From contig NZ_JAABLM010000001.1 of assembly GCF_009915155.1 (NCBI RefSeq), forward strand, positions 310,001 to 374,000: a DNA stretch of 64,000 nucleotides, read 5' to 3'. The notes under the pieces were generated by a model. That model was not told where the DNA came from. It was given only the letters and a program-made list of their open reading frames with translations, and made no database searches. This stretch comes from Flavobacterium ichthyis. GTDB lineage: Bacteria; Bacteroidota; Bacteroidia; Flavobacteriales; Flavobacteriaceae. The position numbers and the translations under genes were made by a program. Position 1 is the first letter of the stretch, and each line of letters begins with the position of its first letter. Shown in pieces: positions 9,880 to 17,239 of this stretch.

Positions 9880-10488
9880 TTAGTTCTGTTTTATCAACAC
9901 ATAATCTCCTCCAGGAATACTAGCATGCGGACCTTCCGGTGTTCCCACAACATGTTCTCGGTAGCGCCAACCAATGTGAACTTTTATAGCAGGCTGTCCA
10001 TTAACGGTAATTCTACGAATGATAAAACGTGCTGTGTTATCTGAAGCACCATCTACCAAACCTCCATATAACGCTTTTTCTCCAGCAACGCAATCTTCAC
10101 AACCTACATTACCTGGCATTATTATATGATTGGTTGAAATACTGTGCTTATGTTTGTTAGAATAATTGATATTTAATTTTGGCAGCGTATTTACTTTTTC
10201 TAACCCATTCTCAATATACTGATATTCACCAATCAAAAGATCTTCAAACAAATACCCGTTACTTCTAGACGACATAATTTTTTTTTGAAATACAATTTTA
10301 AACGAAGTATTCCCATTGGTATATAGATAGGTTCCCTCAAAAGGGTTAAGTAAATTTTGGGTATCTTTATGATATGCCCCCGGAATGTCCTGAATTTTTT
10401 GTTGAAGGTTCATGATATCGATGACAGGTGATTGTGCTTTGCAATTGAATGAAAGCGCAAAAAGAAAGAGGGTGATAATATTTTTCAT
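9880..10488 (-). CDS. DUF6705-type secreted lipoprotein, class I (array member 3)
   Basis: 202 residues, signal MKNIITLFLFALSFNCKAQ with the cysteine in lipobox-like context. Very similar to the 8112-8717 protein over its whole length, including VGCEDCVAGEKALYGGLVDG and the C-terminal HASIPGGDYVLIKQN. Its start lies 2 bases beyond the stop of the class B JAB module (10491-11405), so the two form a unit module-then-partner. Predicted exported or lipid-anchored; an immunity-like role is inference from arrangement. Confidence 0.78.
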   Translation of the reverse strand: MKNIITLFLFALSFNCKAQSPVIDIMNLQQKIQDIPGAYHKDTQNLLNPFEGTYLYTNGNTSFKIVFQKKIMSSRSNGYLFEDLLIGEYQYIENGLEKVNTLPKLNINYSNKHKHSISTNHIIMPGNVGCEDCVAGEKALYGGLVDGASDNTARFIIRRITVNGQPAIKVHIGWRYREHVVGTPEGPHASIPGGDYVLIKQN

Positions 10489-10490
10489 AA

Positions 10491-11405
10491 TTAATTACAT
10501 GGTGTTTGTTTAACGGAAAATGGAGGCATAAATCCTGGTTCTGGTTGAAGTTCTAATTTTATCCAATTATCGAGATTATCACTAGCTTTATATAAAGAGA
10601 TCCCAAATCCCTCAAATTGACTCAAGAAACTAAATTCTAAATCTCCTTCATAATAATGATATTTTTCTGCTTGTTCTAAATGAATTTTCTCTAATCGCTC
10701 TTTTTCATCATTGAAGTCTATATATTTTAAGCTATTCCAAACAGCATCTACTTTTTGGCTAAAAATATTAAAACTGTCTATTTTTAATGCATACACATTG
10801 GTTTTAGTTGGGTCAGTTTTATCTCGACACACAATTATAGTAAAGGCTTCCGGCTTGCGGGAGTCTGAAATTTCCCGATAGCCATTTCGAAAAAAACGTA
10901 AATCCTGATAAGAAAACATTCCATATCCATTGATGGGATGGCTATGCAACCAACCTAAAATTAAAGTATGTTGGGACAAAGAAACTTCATGGTTTTCAGG
11001 TGATTCTTTTCTCGTTGGTGTATAAACAACATCACCTGCAACATTCATACCTTTCTTTATCTCTACTCCATATTCTTTTTTTTCGTCTACCTTTTCTTCC
11101 AGCCATTCTATTTGAGGAATAATGTTTGGCTTTTTGCCTGGATTAGCAACATCATTTTCATACAGTTTTTTAAGCTCCTTACAATGCTCCTCGTTTGTAG
11201 GTAAAACCCCAATCGTCAATTGAAAACCGCCGCAAGGGTTTAAGGGATCTTGGTCTTTACCGTTTCCGAGGTTTTTTACAACTAGATTTTCTCCGGTTCG
11301 AAAAAAACGCGGGTTGACAATACAGCTACAACCATTTTCGTCTTCTGCATATTGCATGCCCTTCACCAAGCATTCTTCAGGGCTGGTATGGCGGTGCGGT
11401 GGCAA
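10491..11405 (-). CDS. Orphan C-terminal module, JAB/MPN-like, class B
   Basis: About 300 codons without signal peptide. Residues 13-66 (CLVKGMQYAEDENG..., ...NPCGGFQLTIGV) match the joint segment of the full-length lipoprotein at 15566-17158. After TIGV the sequence is unlike the other modules. It holds GWLHSHPINGYGMFSYQDL, a JAMM-like HxHP...SxxD zinc-peptidase pattern. It ends NWIKLELQ...KQTPCN, as the others do. The frame opens at TTG with no ATG until residue 17 (11357), directly behind the terminator at 11409-11450. It may therefore be a silent, promoterless cassette. Start and expression uncertain; the module itself is clear. Confidence 0.6.
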   Translation of the reverse strand: MPPHRHTSPEECLVKGMQYAEDENGCSCIVNPRFFRTGENLVVKNLGNGKDQDPLNPCGGFQLTIGVLPTNEEHCKELKKLYENDVANPGKKPNIIPQIEWLEEKVDEKKEYGVEIKKGMNVAGDVVYTPTRKESPENHEVSLSQHTLILGWLHSHPINGYGMFSYQDLRFFRNGYREISDSRKPEAFTIIVCRDKTDPTKTNVYALKIDSFNIFSQKVDAVWNSLKYIDFNDEKERLEKIHLEQAEKYHYYEGDLEFSFLSQFEGFGISLYKASDNLDNWIKLELQPEPGFMPPFSVKQTPCN

Positions 11406-11586
11406 GCTTAAAAAAAAGAGGCTTCGATTGAATAATCAAGTCCTCTTTTATATATGCCAATATCTTAATTTACATTTTAGTCATGATTATGTCGTTTGGA
11501 ACACTAAAATAAGGTTCGTTAGGATGCTGTTGGTAATAAGTATTTCTTCTCTCGAATTTGTCTAATCTAAATTTTAAATTATATTG
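11333..11586. repeat. 254-bp perfect direct repeat, copy 1
   Basis: Bases 11333-11586 are identical to 12843-13096 by my base-by-base reading. The block spans the end of a DUF6705 gene, its terminator and the start of the next orphan module. Similarity continues more weakly on both sides. Spacing 1510 bases. Confidence 0.85.
11409..11450 (-). terminator. Terminator between DUF6705 gene 11470-12030 and orphan module B
   Basis: On the minus strand AAAGAGG-aCTTGATT..CAATCGAAG-CCTCTTT followed by eight T. It lies after the DUF6705 stop and ends 4 bases before the first possible codon of the orphan module. Confidence 0.85.
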
Positions 11587-12030
11587 CCCATTGCCGTTAG
11601 GGATTAAAATCAAATCAACAGGAAAAATTTCTTCATTTCTTTGATAATCAGTAAAGGACATATTCAGTTTGCCAAACTCTTTAATGATACCTGTTGCATA
11701 AGTTTCTGTAGGAGAGCTAAATATTAATTGGCCATTTTCAAACTCTTGGTATTGGATTATTAATCCATCTTTATAATAATTGATATTAGCATCGGCAATA
11801 AAGACATGAAATTGACTTACCTTAGTCAACGTAATTCTAAACTCTTTATTTTCATTGACATATCGCCATGTACCAAGGTATGGTAACATAAAATTATTAA
11901 TATCTTTGATGTAGTATTGACCATTTTTTGTCTCGCCGTTTACAGGATCACCTGCCATATCTATAACTATTTGGGCATTTGAACAACTATATATAAAAAC
12001 TAGTAGTAGGGTATAAAATATATTTTTCAT
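11470..12030 (-). CDS. DUF6705-type lipoprotein, class II (array member 4)
   Basis: 186 residues with lipoprotein signal MKNIFYTLLLVFIYSCSNAQ (cysteine 16). Class II features: NGQYYIKDINNFMLPYLGTWRYV, EFRITLTKV, GIIKEFGKLNMSFTDY, FPVDLILIPNGNGQYNLKF and a C-terminus HPNEPYFSVPNDIIMTKM. It starts 12 bases after the class A orphan module at 12043-12915 and is closed by the terminator at 11409-11450. Probably inner-face outer-membrane or surface lipoprotein. Function unknown. Confidence 0.8.
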   Translation of the reverse strand: MKNIFYTLLLVFIYSCSNAQIVIDMAGDPVNGETKNGQYYIKDINNFMLPYLGTWRYVNENKEFRITLTKVSQFHVFIADANINYYKDGLIIQYQEFENGQLIFSSPTETYATGIIKEFGKLNMSFTDYQRNEEIFPVDLILIPNGNGQYNLKFRLDKFERRNTYYQQHPNEPYFSVPNDIIMTKM

Positions 12031-12042
12031 TTGATTTATTTT

Positions 12043-12915
12043 TTAATTACAAGGTATTTTGTTTATATTATTTTCGGATGAATTTAATTCTAGCTTTTTC
12101 CAATTTTCAAAATTTTCGTCAGCTTCATAATAATCCACTCCAATATCATGCTTCTTCATTAGTTTTAAAAAACCAATATTTTGTTCAACTTTTTCCTTAC
12201 CATGAACCATTTTATTCTCTTTATAGAATTTATCAATTTTATCTTGAAAATCTTTATTTGTACCATATTTCACAGCAAAGTTATAAAGTTTATCAAAATC
12301 AGTAATCTTTAGTGCATAATTACCTTCGCTACAAACCAGGTAAAAGGCAAACTCTTCTTTTTTAATTGGAGATTGGTTTTCTTCAGCATAGGTTAGCAAG
12401 TTAGCAAATCCAATAAGGTCATTTGGAGAAAAAGTACCAATATGTCTTTTGTCAGGAGCAGTTAAATGGTTATGAGCAGTTGCTTTTAGAGCTTCATGAT
12501 AAGGCACAGAGACTGATTGTTCTGTTTCGGGTACAACTGGTCCTGTTAATGGGTTTGTAAAGTTGTTCCCAACATGATTTCCATTATAAATGGGGAATAC
12601 TTTTTCAACGGTATCGTTTACACTATTTTTCAACAACGCCATTTTTTCTTTAAATACTACATTGCTTGAGTTTAAAATTAGTTCATCGCAATTTTTCTTT
12701 AAATAAGGGTCTAATACCCCAATCGTCAATTGAAAACCGCCACAAGGGTTTAACGGATCTTGGTCTTTACCATTTCCAAGATTTTTTACAACTAAATTTT
12801 CTCCCGTTCGGAAAAAACGCGTGTTGACAATACAGCCACAATCATTTTCGTCTTCTGCATATTGCATGCCCTTCACCAAGCATTCTTCAGGGCTGGTATG
12901 GCGGTGCGGTGGCAA
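12043..12915 (-). CDS. Orphan C-terminal module, JAB/MPN-like, class A
   Basis: About 290 codons, no signal peptide. It opens like the class B orphan (PPHRHTSPEECLVKGMQYAE) and carries the same joint to CGGFQLTIGV. After that it follows the full-length lipoprotein instead: KKNCDELILNSS, ALKATAHNHL...HIGTFSPNDL (HxH...SxxD, JAMM-like), EEFAFYLVCSEGNYALKITD, KMVHGKEKVEQNIGFLKLMKK. No ATG before residue 17 (TTG opens the frame) and a terminator lies just upstream, as for the class B orphan. Candidate silent donor cassette for the gene at 15566-17158. Confidence 0.6.
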   Translation of the reverse strand: MPPHRHTSPEECLVKGMQYAEDENDCGCIVNTRFFRTGENLVVKNLGNGKDQDPLNPCGGFQLTIGVLDPYLKKNCDELILNSSNVVFKEKMALLKNSVNDTVEKVFPIYNGNHVGNNFTNPLTGPVVPETEQSVSVPYHEALKATAHNHLTAPDKRHIGTFSPNDLIGFANLLTYAEENQSPIKKEEFAFYLVCSEGNYALKITDFDKLYNFAVKYGTNKDFQDKIDKFYKENKMVHGKEKVEQNIGFLKLMKKHDIGVDYYEADENFENWKKLELNSSENNINKIPCN

Positions 12916-13096
12916 GCTTAAAAAAAAGAGGCTTCGATTGAATAATCAAGTCCTCTTTTATATATGCCAATATCTTAATTTACATTTTAGTCATGATTAT
13001 GTCGTTTGGAACACTAAAATAAGGTTCGTTAGGATGCTGTTGGTAATAAGTATTTCTTCTCTCGAATTTGTCTAATCTAAATTTTAAATTATATTG
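12843..13096. repeat. 254-bp perfect direct repeat, copy 2
   Basis: Identical to 11333-11586; spans the end of the DUF6705 gene at 12980, the terminator and the start of the class A orphan module. Confidence 0.85.
12919..12960 (-). terminator. Terminator between DUF6705 gene 12980-13552 and orphan module A
   Basis: Identical to the terminator at 11409-11450, again between a DUF6705 stop and an orphan module without an ATG. Confidence 0.85.
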
Positions 13097-13552
13097 ACCA
13101 TTACCGTTAGGGATTAAAATCAAATCAACCGGAAAAATTTCACCGTTTCGCTCGTAATCTTTAAAAGACATATTTAATTTGCCAAATTCTTTAATGATAC
13201 CTGTTGGGAAAGTACCTGTTGGGGAGTCGTAAATTAATGTTCCATTATCAAATTTTCGGTATTTAATTAATAAGCCGTCAATATAATAGTCTAAATTTGT
13301 ATAATTATCTTGATAAACATCATGATATTTAGTAATTTTAGTTAATGTAATTCTGAATTCTTTGTTACCATCAATATATCTCCATGTACCTAAATACGGG
13401 AGCATGTAATCATTGACATCTTTTAAATAATATTGTCCATTTTTTCTTTCCCAATCAATATTATGACTATTTGCCATATCAACTTCTATTTGAGCTGAAG
13501 AACAGCTAGTAATAAATACTAGTAGTAGTAGTGTATAAAGTATATTTTTCAT
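12980..13552 (-). CDS. DUF6705-type lipoprotein, class II (array member 5)
   Basis: 190 residues, lipoprotein signal MKNILYTLLLLVFITSCSSAQ (ITSC lipobox). Class II by KNGQYYLKDVNDYMLPYLGTWRYI and the C-terminus HPNEPYFSVPNDIIMTKM, the latter inside the 254-bp repeat shared with member 4. It follows the broken class A module at 13568-13844 by 15 bases, so the partner gene has survived where its module decayed. This pattern would be expected if the small gene were protective, but that is inference. Confidence 0.8.
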   Translation of the reverse strand: MKNILYTLLLLVFITSCSSAQIEVDMANSHNIDWERKNGQYYLKDVNDYMLPYLGTWRYIDGNKEFRITLTKITKYHDVYQDNYTNLDYYIDGLLIKYRKFDNGTLIYDSPTGTFPTGIIKEFGKLNMSFKDYERNGEIFPVDLILIPNGNGQYNLKFRLDKFERRNTYYQQHPNEPYFSVPNDIIMTKM

Positions 13553-13567
13553 TTTTTATTTATTTTT

Positions 13568-13844
13568 TTAGTTACAAGGTAGCTCCTTTGGCGGATTATT
13601 GCCGTTTAATTCTAGTTTTTTCCAATTTTCAAAGTTATCATCTCCTTCATAATAATCCACTCCAATATCATGCTTCTTTATTAGTTTTAAGAAACCAATA
13701 TTTTGTTTAGCTTTTTCCTTCCTCACCATGAACCATCTTATTTCTTTTATAGAATCTGTCGACATCTTCTTTATAAGCTTCAAAAGTTCTAATTTTCATT
13801 CCAAAAGTTTCAAGTTTTTGAAAATCAGTAATTTGTAGTACCAT
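13568..13844 (-). pseudogene. Frameshifted C-terminal fragment of a class A JAB-type module
   Basis: From 13844 the minus strand reads MVLQITDFQKLETFGMKIRT to NKMVHGEEGKS and a stop. In another frame EKAKQNIGFLKLIKKHDIG continues to KKLELNGNNPPKELPCN. The intact class A module has KITDFDKL...NKMVHGKEKVEQNIGFLKLMKKHDIG. The joint, the HxH region and everything upstream are missing. So this is a truncated and frameshifted remnant. Confidence 0.85.
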
Positions 13845-13879
13845 TGATATGTTGTCATAAAACTAAAAATATATTTTAT

Positions 13880-13917
13880 AAAAAAAGAGAATTCGATTTA
13901 TGCCGAGTTCTCTTTTC
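13880..13917 (-). terminator. Terminator behind a decayed DUF6705 gene
   Basis: Minus-strand AAGAGAACTCG-gcataaat-CGAATTCTCTT followed by a T run, placed like the terminators after the intact DUF6705 genes. Confidence 0.8.
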
Positions 13918-13938
13918 GTATAACATTATTATTCCATG

Positions 13939-14165
13939 TTACATTTTAGTCATAATGATATCATTGGGAACACTAAAATAAGGCTCTCTGGATGCTGCTC
14001 ATAGTAAGTATTTCTCTGCTCAAACTTATCCAACTTAAATTTCAATTTATATTGAGGTGTACCCATATTATTTAAAGGAATTAAAAGTAAATCAACCATA
14101 AAAATCAATACATTTCCATCATAATCAACAAAACCTATCCTTATCTTTCCAAAAAATGTTTATTT
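13939..14165 (-). pseudogene. C-terminal remnant of a class II DUF6705 gene
   Basis: Minus-strand translation gives FGKIRIGFVDYDG, then VDLLLIPLNNMGTPQYKLKF and KLDKFEQRNTYYEQHPE, nearly the end of the 14986-15555 protein, followed by a frameshift at the SREPYF/FSVPNDIIMTKM region. No signal peptide or front half is present. It lies between the 14192 gene and a terminator, so it is the decayed third copy of this gene type. Confidence 0.8.
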
Positions 14166-14191
14166 TAAACAAATATTATTTTGCGTCAATT

Positions 14192-14983
14192 CTACTTTGG
14201 AAAATATTTGTAAAAATTTATTTTTCTTGTTATTAAATCAATTTTTACAAATCCTCCTCTAATCCCAACAAATATATTTTCTTCATTTTTAACTGCTATC
14301 GAATTAGGATACAATCCACTCCAATATATGTCTTCGAGTTTTGATTTTATTTTCATATTCTCTACTGCATAAAAATTTGAATATGAAGCAAAAAAAATCT
14401 TATCATTAAAAATATTCATTACTAATGGTTTTTCATCAAAATCCAAGACTTTTTTTGTAAAAAAAGCCCCGTTTTTCATGTATATTTCACAAAGGCTAGC
14501 GTTCTGTGAACCAACCATTATGCTTTTAGTTTTTGAATAAACAGGTTTATTTCTAGTAACAACATCATAATTACTTTCTATAAAATAAATTTTATCATTA
14601 AATTGAAAAAGAAAAACAATATTATGCGTATTAATTTCAACCTCAATGTCTTTATTTTTATTTGAGATGTATTTCAATTTTCTATCAAAATGACCATTAT
14701 ATGTAGAAAAAAAAAGACCATCAAATGCTTCAATCTCTATTGTCTTCAAGTATTTTTGATCTCTGGAATGGCTTATTTTTAAACTATCATTTTTAAACTC
14801 AATATTACAATCTTTTGAATAATTTAAATCTAACCATTCTTTTTGATGTTCAATAATGCCATAAATCATTCTCATTGGCATAGGAGACTCGACAACGTCA
14901 GGTGGAATAAAAACATCTTGTGAAAAGACCTGATTATTAAATATACATAAAACTACAATGATTGTTAACTTAATTTTTTTCAT
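14192..14983 (-). CDS. Secreted hypothetical protein, propeller-like
   Basis: 263 residues starting MKKIKLTIIVVLCIFNNQVFSQ (signal peptide). I choose the ATG at 14983, two bases after the stop of the DUF6705 gene (TGATAATG), so translation is probably coupled; a TTG two codons earlier is the alternative. The body is beta rich with repeated short strands (NDKIYFIESNY, NDKIFFASYSNFYAVENMKI, NIFVGIRGGFVKIDLITRKI), suggesting a propeller fold. No family recognised. It is the third gene of the only complete unit of the array and has no copy elsewhere in the array. Confidence 0.8.
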   Translation of the reverse strand: MKKIKLTIIVVLCIFNNQVFSQDVFIPPDVVESPMPMRMIYGIIEHQKEWLDLNYSKDCNIEFKNDSLKISHSRDQKYLKTIEIEAFDGLFFSTYNGHFDRKLKYISNKNKDIEVEINTHNIVFLFQFNDKIYFIESNYDVVTRNKPVYSKTKSIMVGSQNASLCEIYMKNGAFFTKKVLDFDEKPLVMNIFNDKIFFASYSNFYAVENMKIKSKLEDIYWSGLYPNSIAVKNEENIFVGIRGGFVKIDLITRKINFYKYFPK

Positions 14984-14985
14984 TA

Positions 14986-15555
14986 TCAAAATTTAGTCAT
15001 AATAATATTATTAGGCACACTAAAATAGGGCTCGTTGGGATGTTGTTCATAGTAAGTATTTCTCTGTTCAAACTTATCCAATTTAAATTTTAATTTATAT
15101 TGAGGCGTACCCATATTATTTAAAGGAATTAAAAGTAAATCGACAGGAAAAATTTCACCGTTTCTTTCATAATCTTTAAAAGACATATTTAATTTTCCAA
15201 ATTCTTTGATGATTCCAGAAGGATAAGAAATAATAGGTGCATCATAAACAATTTGACCATTTTCAAATTTTTGATATTTAACTTGTAATGCGTCTATATA
15301 ATAATTGATACTATAATCATTATTAATTTTATGAAGCTTGGCGACTTTTGTTAAAGTAATCCTAAATTCTTTATTACCATCAATATACTTCCAAGTTCCC
15401 AAATAAGGAAGCATATAGTTGTTTACATCTTTAATGTAATATGTGCCGTTTTCAAGGTGCTTTGTTTGTCTGGTTTCAGCCATATTTACAATAGTTTGAG
15501 CTGTAATATTGTAATAGGAAAAAACTATAATTAAAAGTATTGGTAAGCTTTTCAT
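14986..15555 (-). CDS. DUF6705-type secreted protein, class II (array member 6)
   Basis: 189 residues; signal MKSLPILLIIVFSYYNITAQ without a lipobox cysteine. Class II skeleton: NGTYYIKDVNNYMLPYLGTW, EFRITLTKVAKLH, GIIKEFGKLNMSFKDY, and C-terminal HPNEPYFSVPNNIIMTKF. Starts 10 bases after the full-length lipoprotein gene (15566-17158), as the partner gene does in each orphan unit. Predicted periplasmic. Function unknown; a cognate-partner role is inferred from the repeated pairing. Confidence 0.82.
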   Translation of the reverse strand: MKSLPILLIIVFSYYNITAQTIVNMAETRQTKHLENGTYYIKDVNNYMLPYLGTWKYIDGNKEFRITLTKVAKLHKINNDYSINYYIDALQVKYQKFENGQIVYDAPIISYPSGIIKEFGKLNMSFKDYERNGEIFPVDLLLIPLNNMGTPQYKLKFKLDKFEQRNTYYEQHPNEPYFSVPNNIIMTKF

Positions 15556-15565
15556 AATCTTATTT

Positions 15566-17158
15566 TTAACAAGGTTTTTTATTAATGTTATCTTCAGCTG
15601 AATTCAATTCTAATTTTCCCCAATTTTCATAATTGCTATCTGACTCATAATAATCAATACCAATATCATACTTTTTTAATAATTTGAGAAATCCAAGATT
15701 TTGTTTTTGCTTTTCCTTTCCGTGAACCATATCAAAGTCTTTATAAAAATCATTTACCTCAATTCTAAACATTTCATTTGTACCATATTTCACAGCAAAG
15801 TTATAAAGTTTATCCACATCAGTTACTTTTAGTACATAATTACCTTCGCTACAAACTAAATAAAAGGCAAACTCTTCTTTCTTGGTTGGTGATAGATTTT
15901 GTTCTCCTAAAATTATCATATTACTAAAATTAATGATATCATTAGGTGAAAAAGTACCAATATGTTGATAGGTTGGGTTGGTTAAATGATTATGAGCTGT
16001 TGCTTTCATAGAAATATGATAAGGAACATCAGCGGCATTTTCTTCATTTCCTTCTAAAATAGCACCACAAGTTGGGTTTGAATAACTACTTCCCATGTGA
16101 TTACCGTTATAAATACCAAACGTTTTTTCAACAGTACCATCAATATTGTCTTTTAAGGTTTGCATTTTTCCTTTAAAATCTGTTGAACTTGAATTTAACT
16201 TCAGTTCATCGCAATTTTTCTTTAAATTAGGGTCTATTACCCCAATCGTTAATTGAAAACCTCCGCAAGGGTTTAACGGATCCTGGTCTTTACCGTTTCC
16301 AAGGTCTTTTACAACTAAATTTTCTCCCGTTCTCATAAAACGTGGATTTACGATACATCCACATCCTTCTTCATCTTGCCAATATTGCATTCCTCTTTCA
16401 TAACAATCCATTTCAATCACGTAGCAATTATTTTCATAAGGATCTTGAGGGGTTGACGGTCCGCTGCTTGTTGAATCGGAATTATCATTTGGGCTGGAAG
16501 GATTATTGGGGTTTGTGTTGTCATTAGGGTTCGAAGTATTCCCGCCGTTTGAACCCTTAGCACTTCCCGATCCGGATCCGGGATTGACTCCACCTCCAAT
16601 TTGTTCGCCACTGAAACCGCCACCTCCTTTTATGGGAACTGATGTATCCGGACATCCAGATCCACCTGCCGCAATTTTTTGAATGGTTACCACCCCGTCA
16701 AACTGTTCCATTTGTTTCTGTCCGGCTGAAACAGACAGTGCAAATTCCTCGTCCATTGCATACTCTACAATATAGGCTTGGCGGTATCCGTCATTAACGT
16801 TTATAACCAAATTGTAAAAGGTTTTCTCATTTTGCATGGGATGTCCCTCAATTTTAAACGTGTAATTGGTATTACCCAAAGTATCGATTACTTCAATAAT
16901 CTCGTCGTAGTTAACCGTGCCCGTTTGTGCGGTTCTAAATGATTTACCTTTTTGACCCTGAACACTAATGGCATCCTGCAGAAAGGCGTTGCCACCAAAT
17001 TTTGCCACTATGTTTTTGGCCTGCTGTCCATAAAGTCGCTTGACTGAGAGTTGCTTTTGATAGTGCTTTTGTTGAACCGCTATGTCTTCGGCCTGACAAC
17101 AAAATAAAAAAACTACCATTAAGACACTACATAAATTTAATAAGCGTCGTTTGTTCAT
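15566..17158 (-). CDS. Surface lipoprotein with low-complexity linker and C-terminal JAB/MPN-like module, class A
   Basis: 530 residues from the ATG of MNKRRLLNLCSVLMVV; nine residues upstream are probably untranslated. Layout: lipoprotein signal with cysteine at about residue 20 (VFLFCCQ); conserved N-domain 25-160; Gly/Ser/Asn/Pro linker about 165-245; joint 250-307 (CYERGMQYWQDEEGCGC to GGFQLTIGV); variable module 308-530. The module has TAHNHL...HIGTFSPND (HxH...SxxD, JAMM-like zinc-site pattern) near 388-405. It is the only array protein with both an export signal and the module, and the first gene of the array. The build is that of a polymorphic toxin with an exchangeable tip. Enzyme activity and target unknown. 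Confidence 0.8.
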   Translation of the reverse strand: MNKRRLLNLCSVLMVVFLFCCQAEDIAVQQKHYQKQLSVKRLYGQQAKNIVAKFGGNAFLQDAISVQGQKGKSFRTAQTGTVNYDEIIEVIDTLGNTNYTFKIEGHPMQNEKTFYNLVINVNDGYRQAYIVEYAMDEEFALSVSAGQKQMEQFDGVVTIQKIAAGGSGCPDTSVPIKGGGGFSGEQIGGGVNPGSGSGSAKGSNGGNTSNPNDNTNPNNPSSPNDNSDSTSSGPSTPQDPYENNCYVIEMDCYERGMQYWQDEEGCGCIVNPRFMRTGENLVVKDLGNGKDQDPLNPCGGFQLTIGVIDPNLKKNCDELKLNSSSTDFKGKMQTLKDNIDGTVEKTFGIYNGNHMGSSYSNPTCGAILEGNEENAADVPYHISMKATAHNHLTNPTYQHIGTFSPNDIINFSNMIILGEQNLSPTKKEEFAFYLVCSEGNYVLKVTDVDKLYNFAVKYGTNEMFRIEVNDFYKDFDMVHGKEKQKQNLGFLKLLKKYDIGIDYYESDSNYENWGKLELNSAEDNINKKPC

Positions 17159-17239
17159 ATAATTGGTTTTTGAGTTTACAAACAATAATGTGGTAGTGGG
17201 TAAATATAATATTTATTTTGTTAAAAATATTAAATCATG

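Noticed and set aside
10491..11405. RadC-type DNA repair JAB protein
   Set aside because: HSHP spacing to SxxD is one residue longer than in RadC and the rest of RadC (UPF0758 core) is absent; the joint links it to the lipoprotein.
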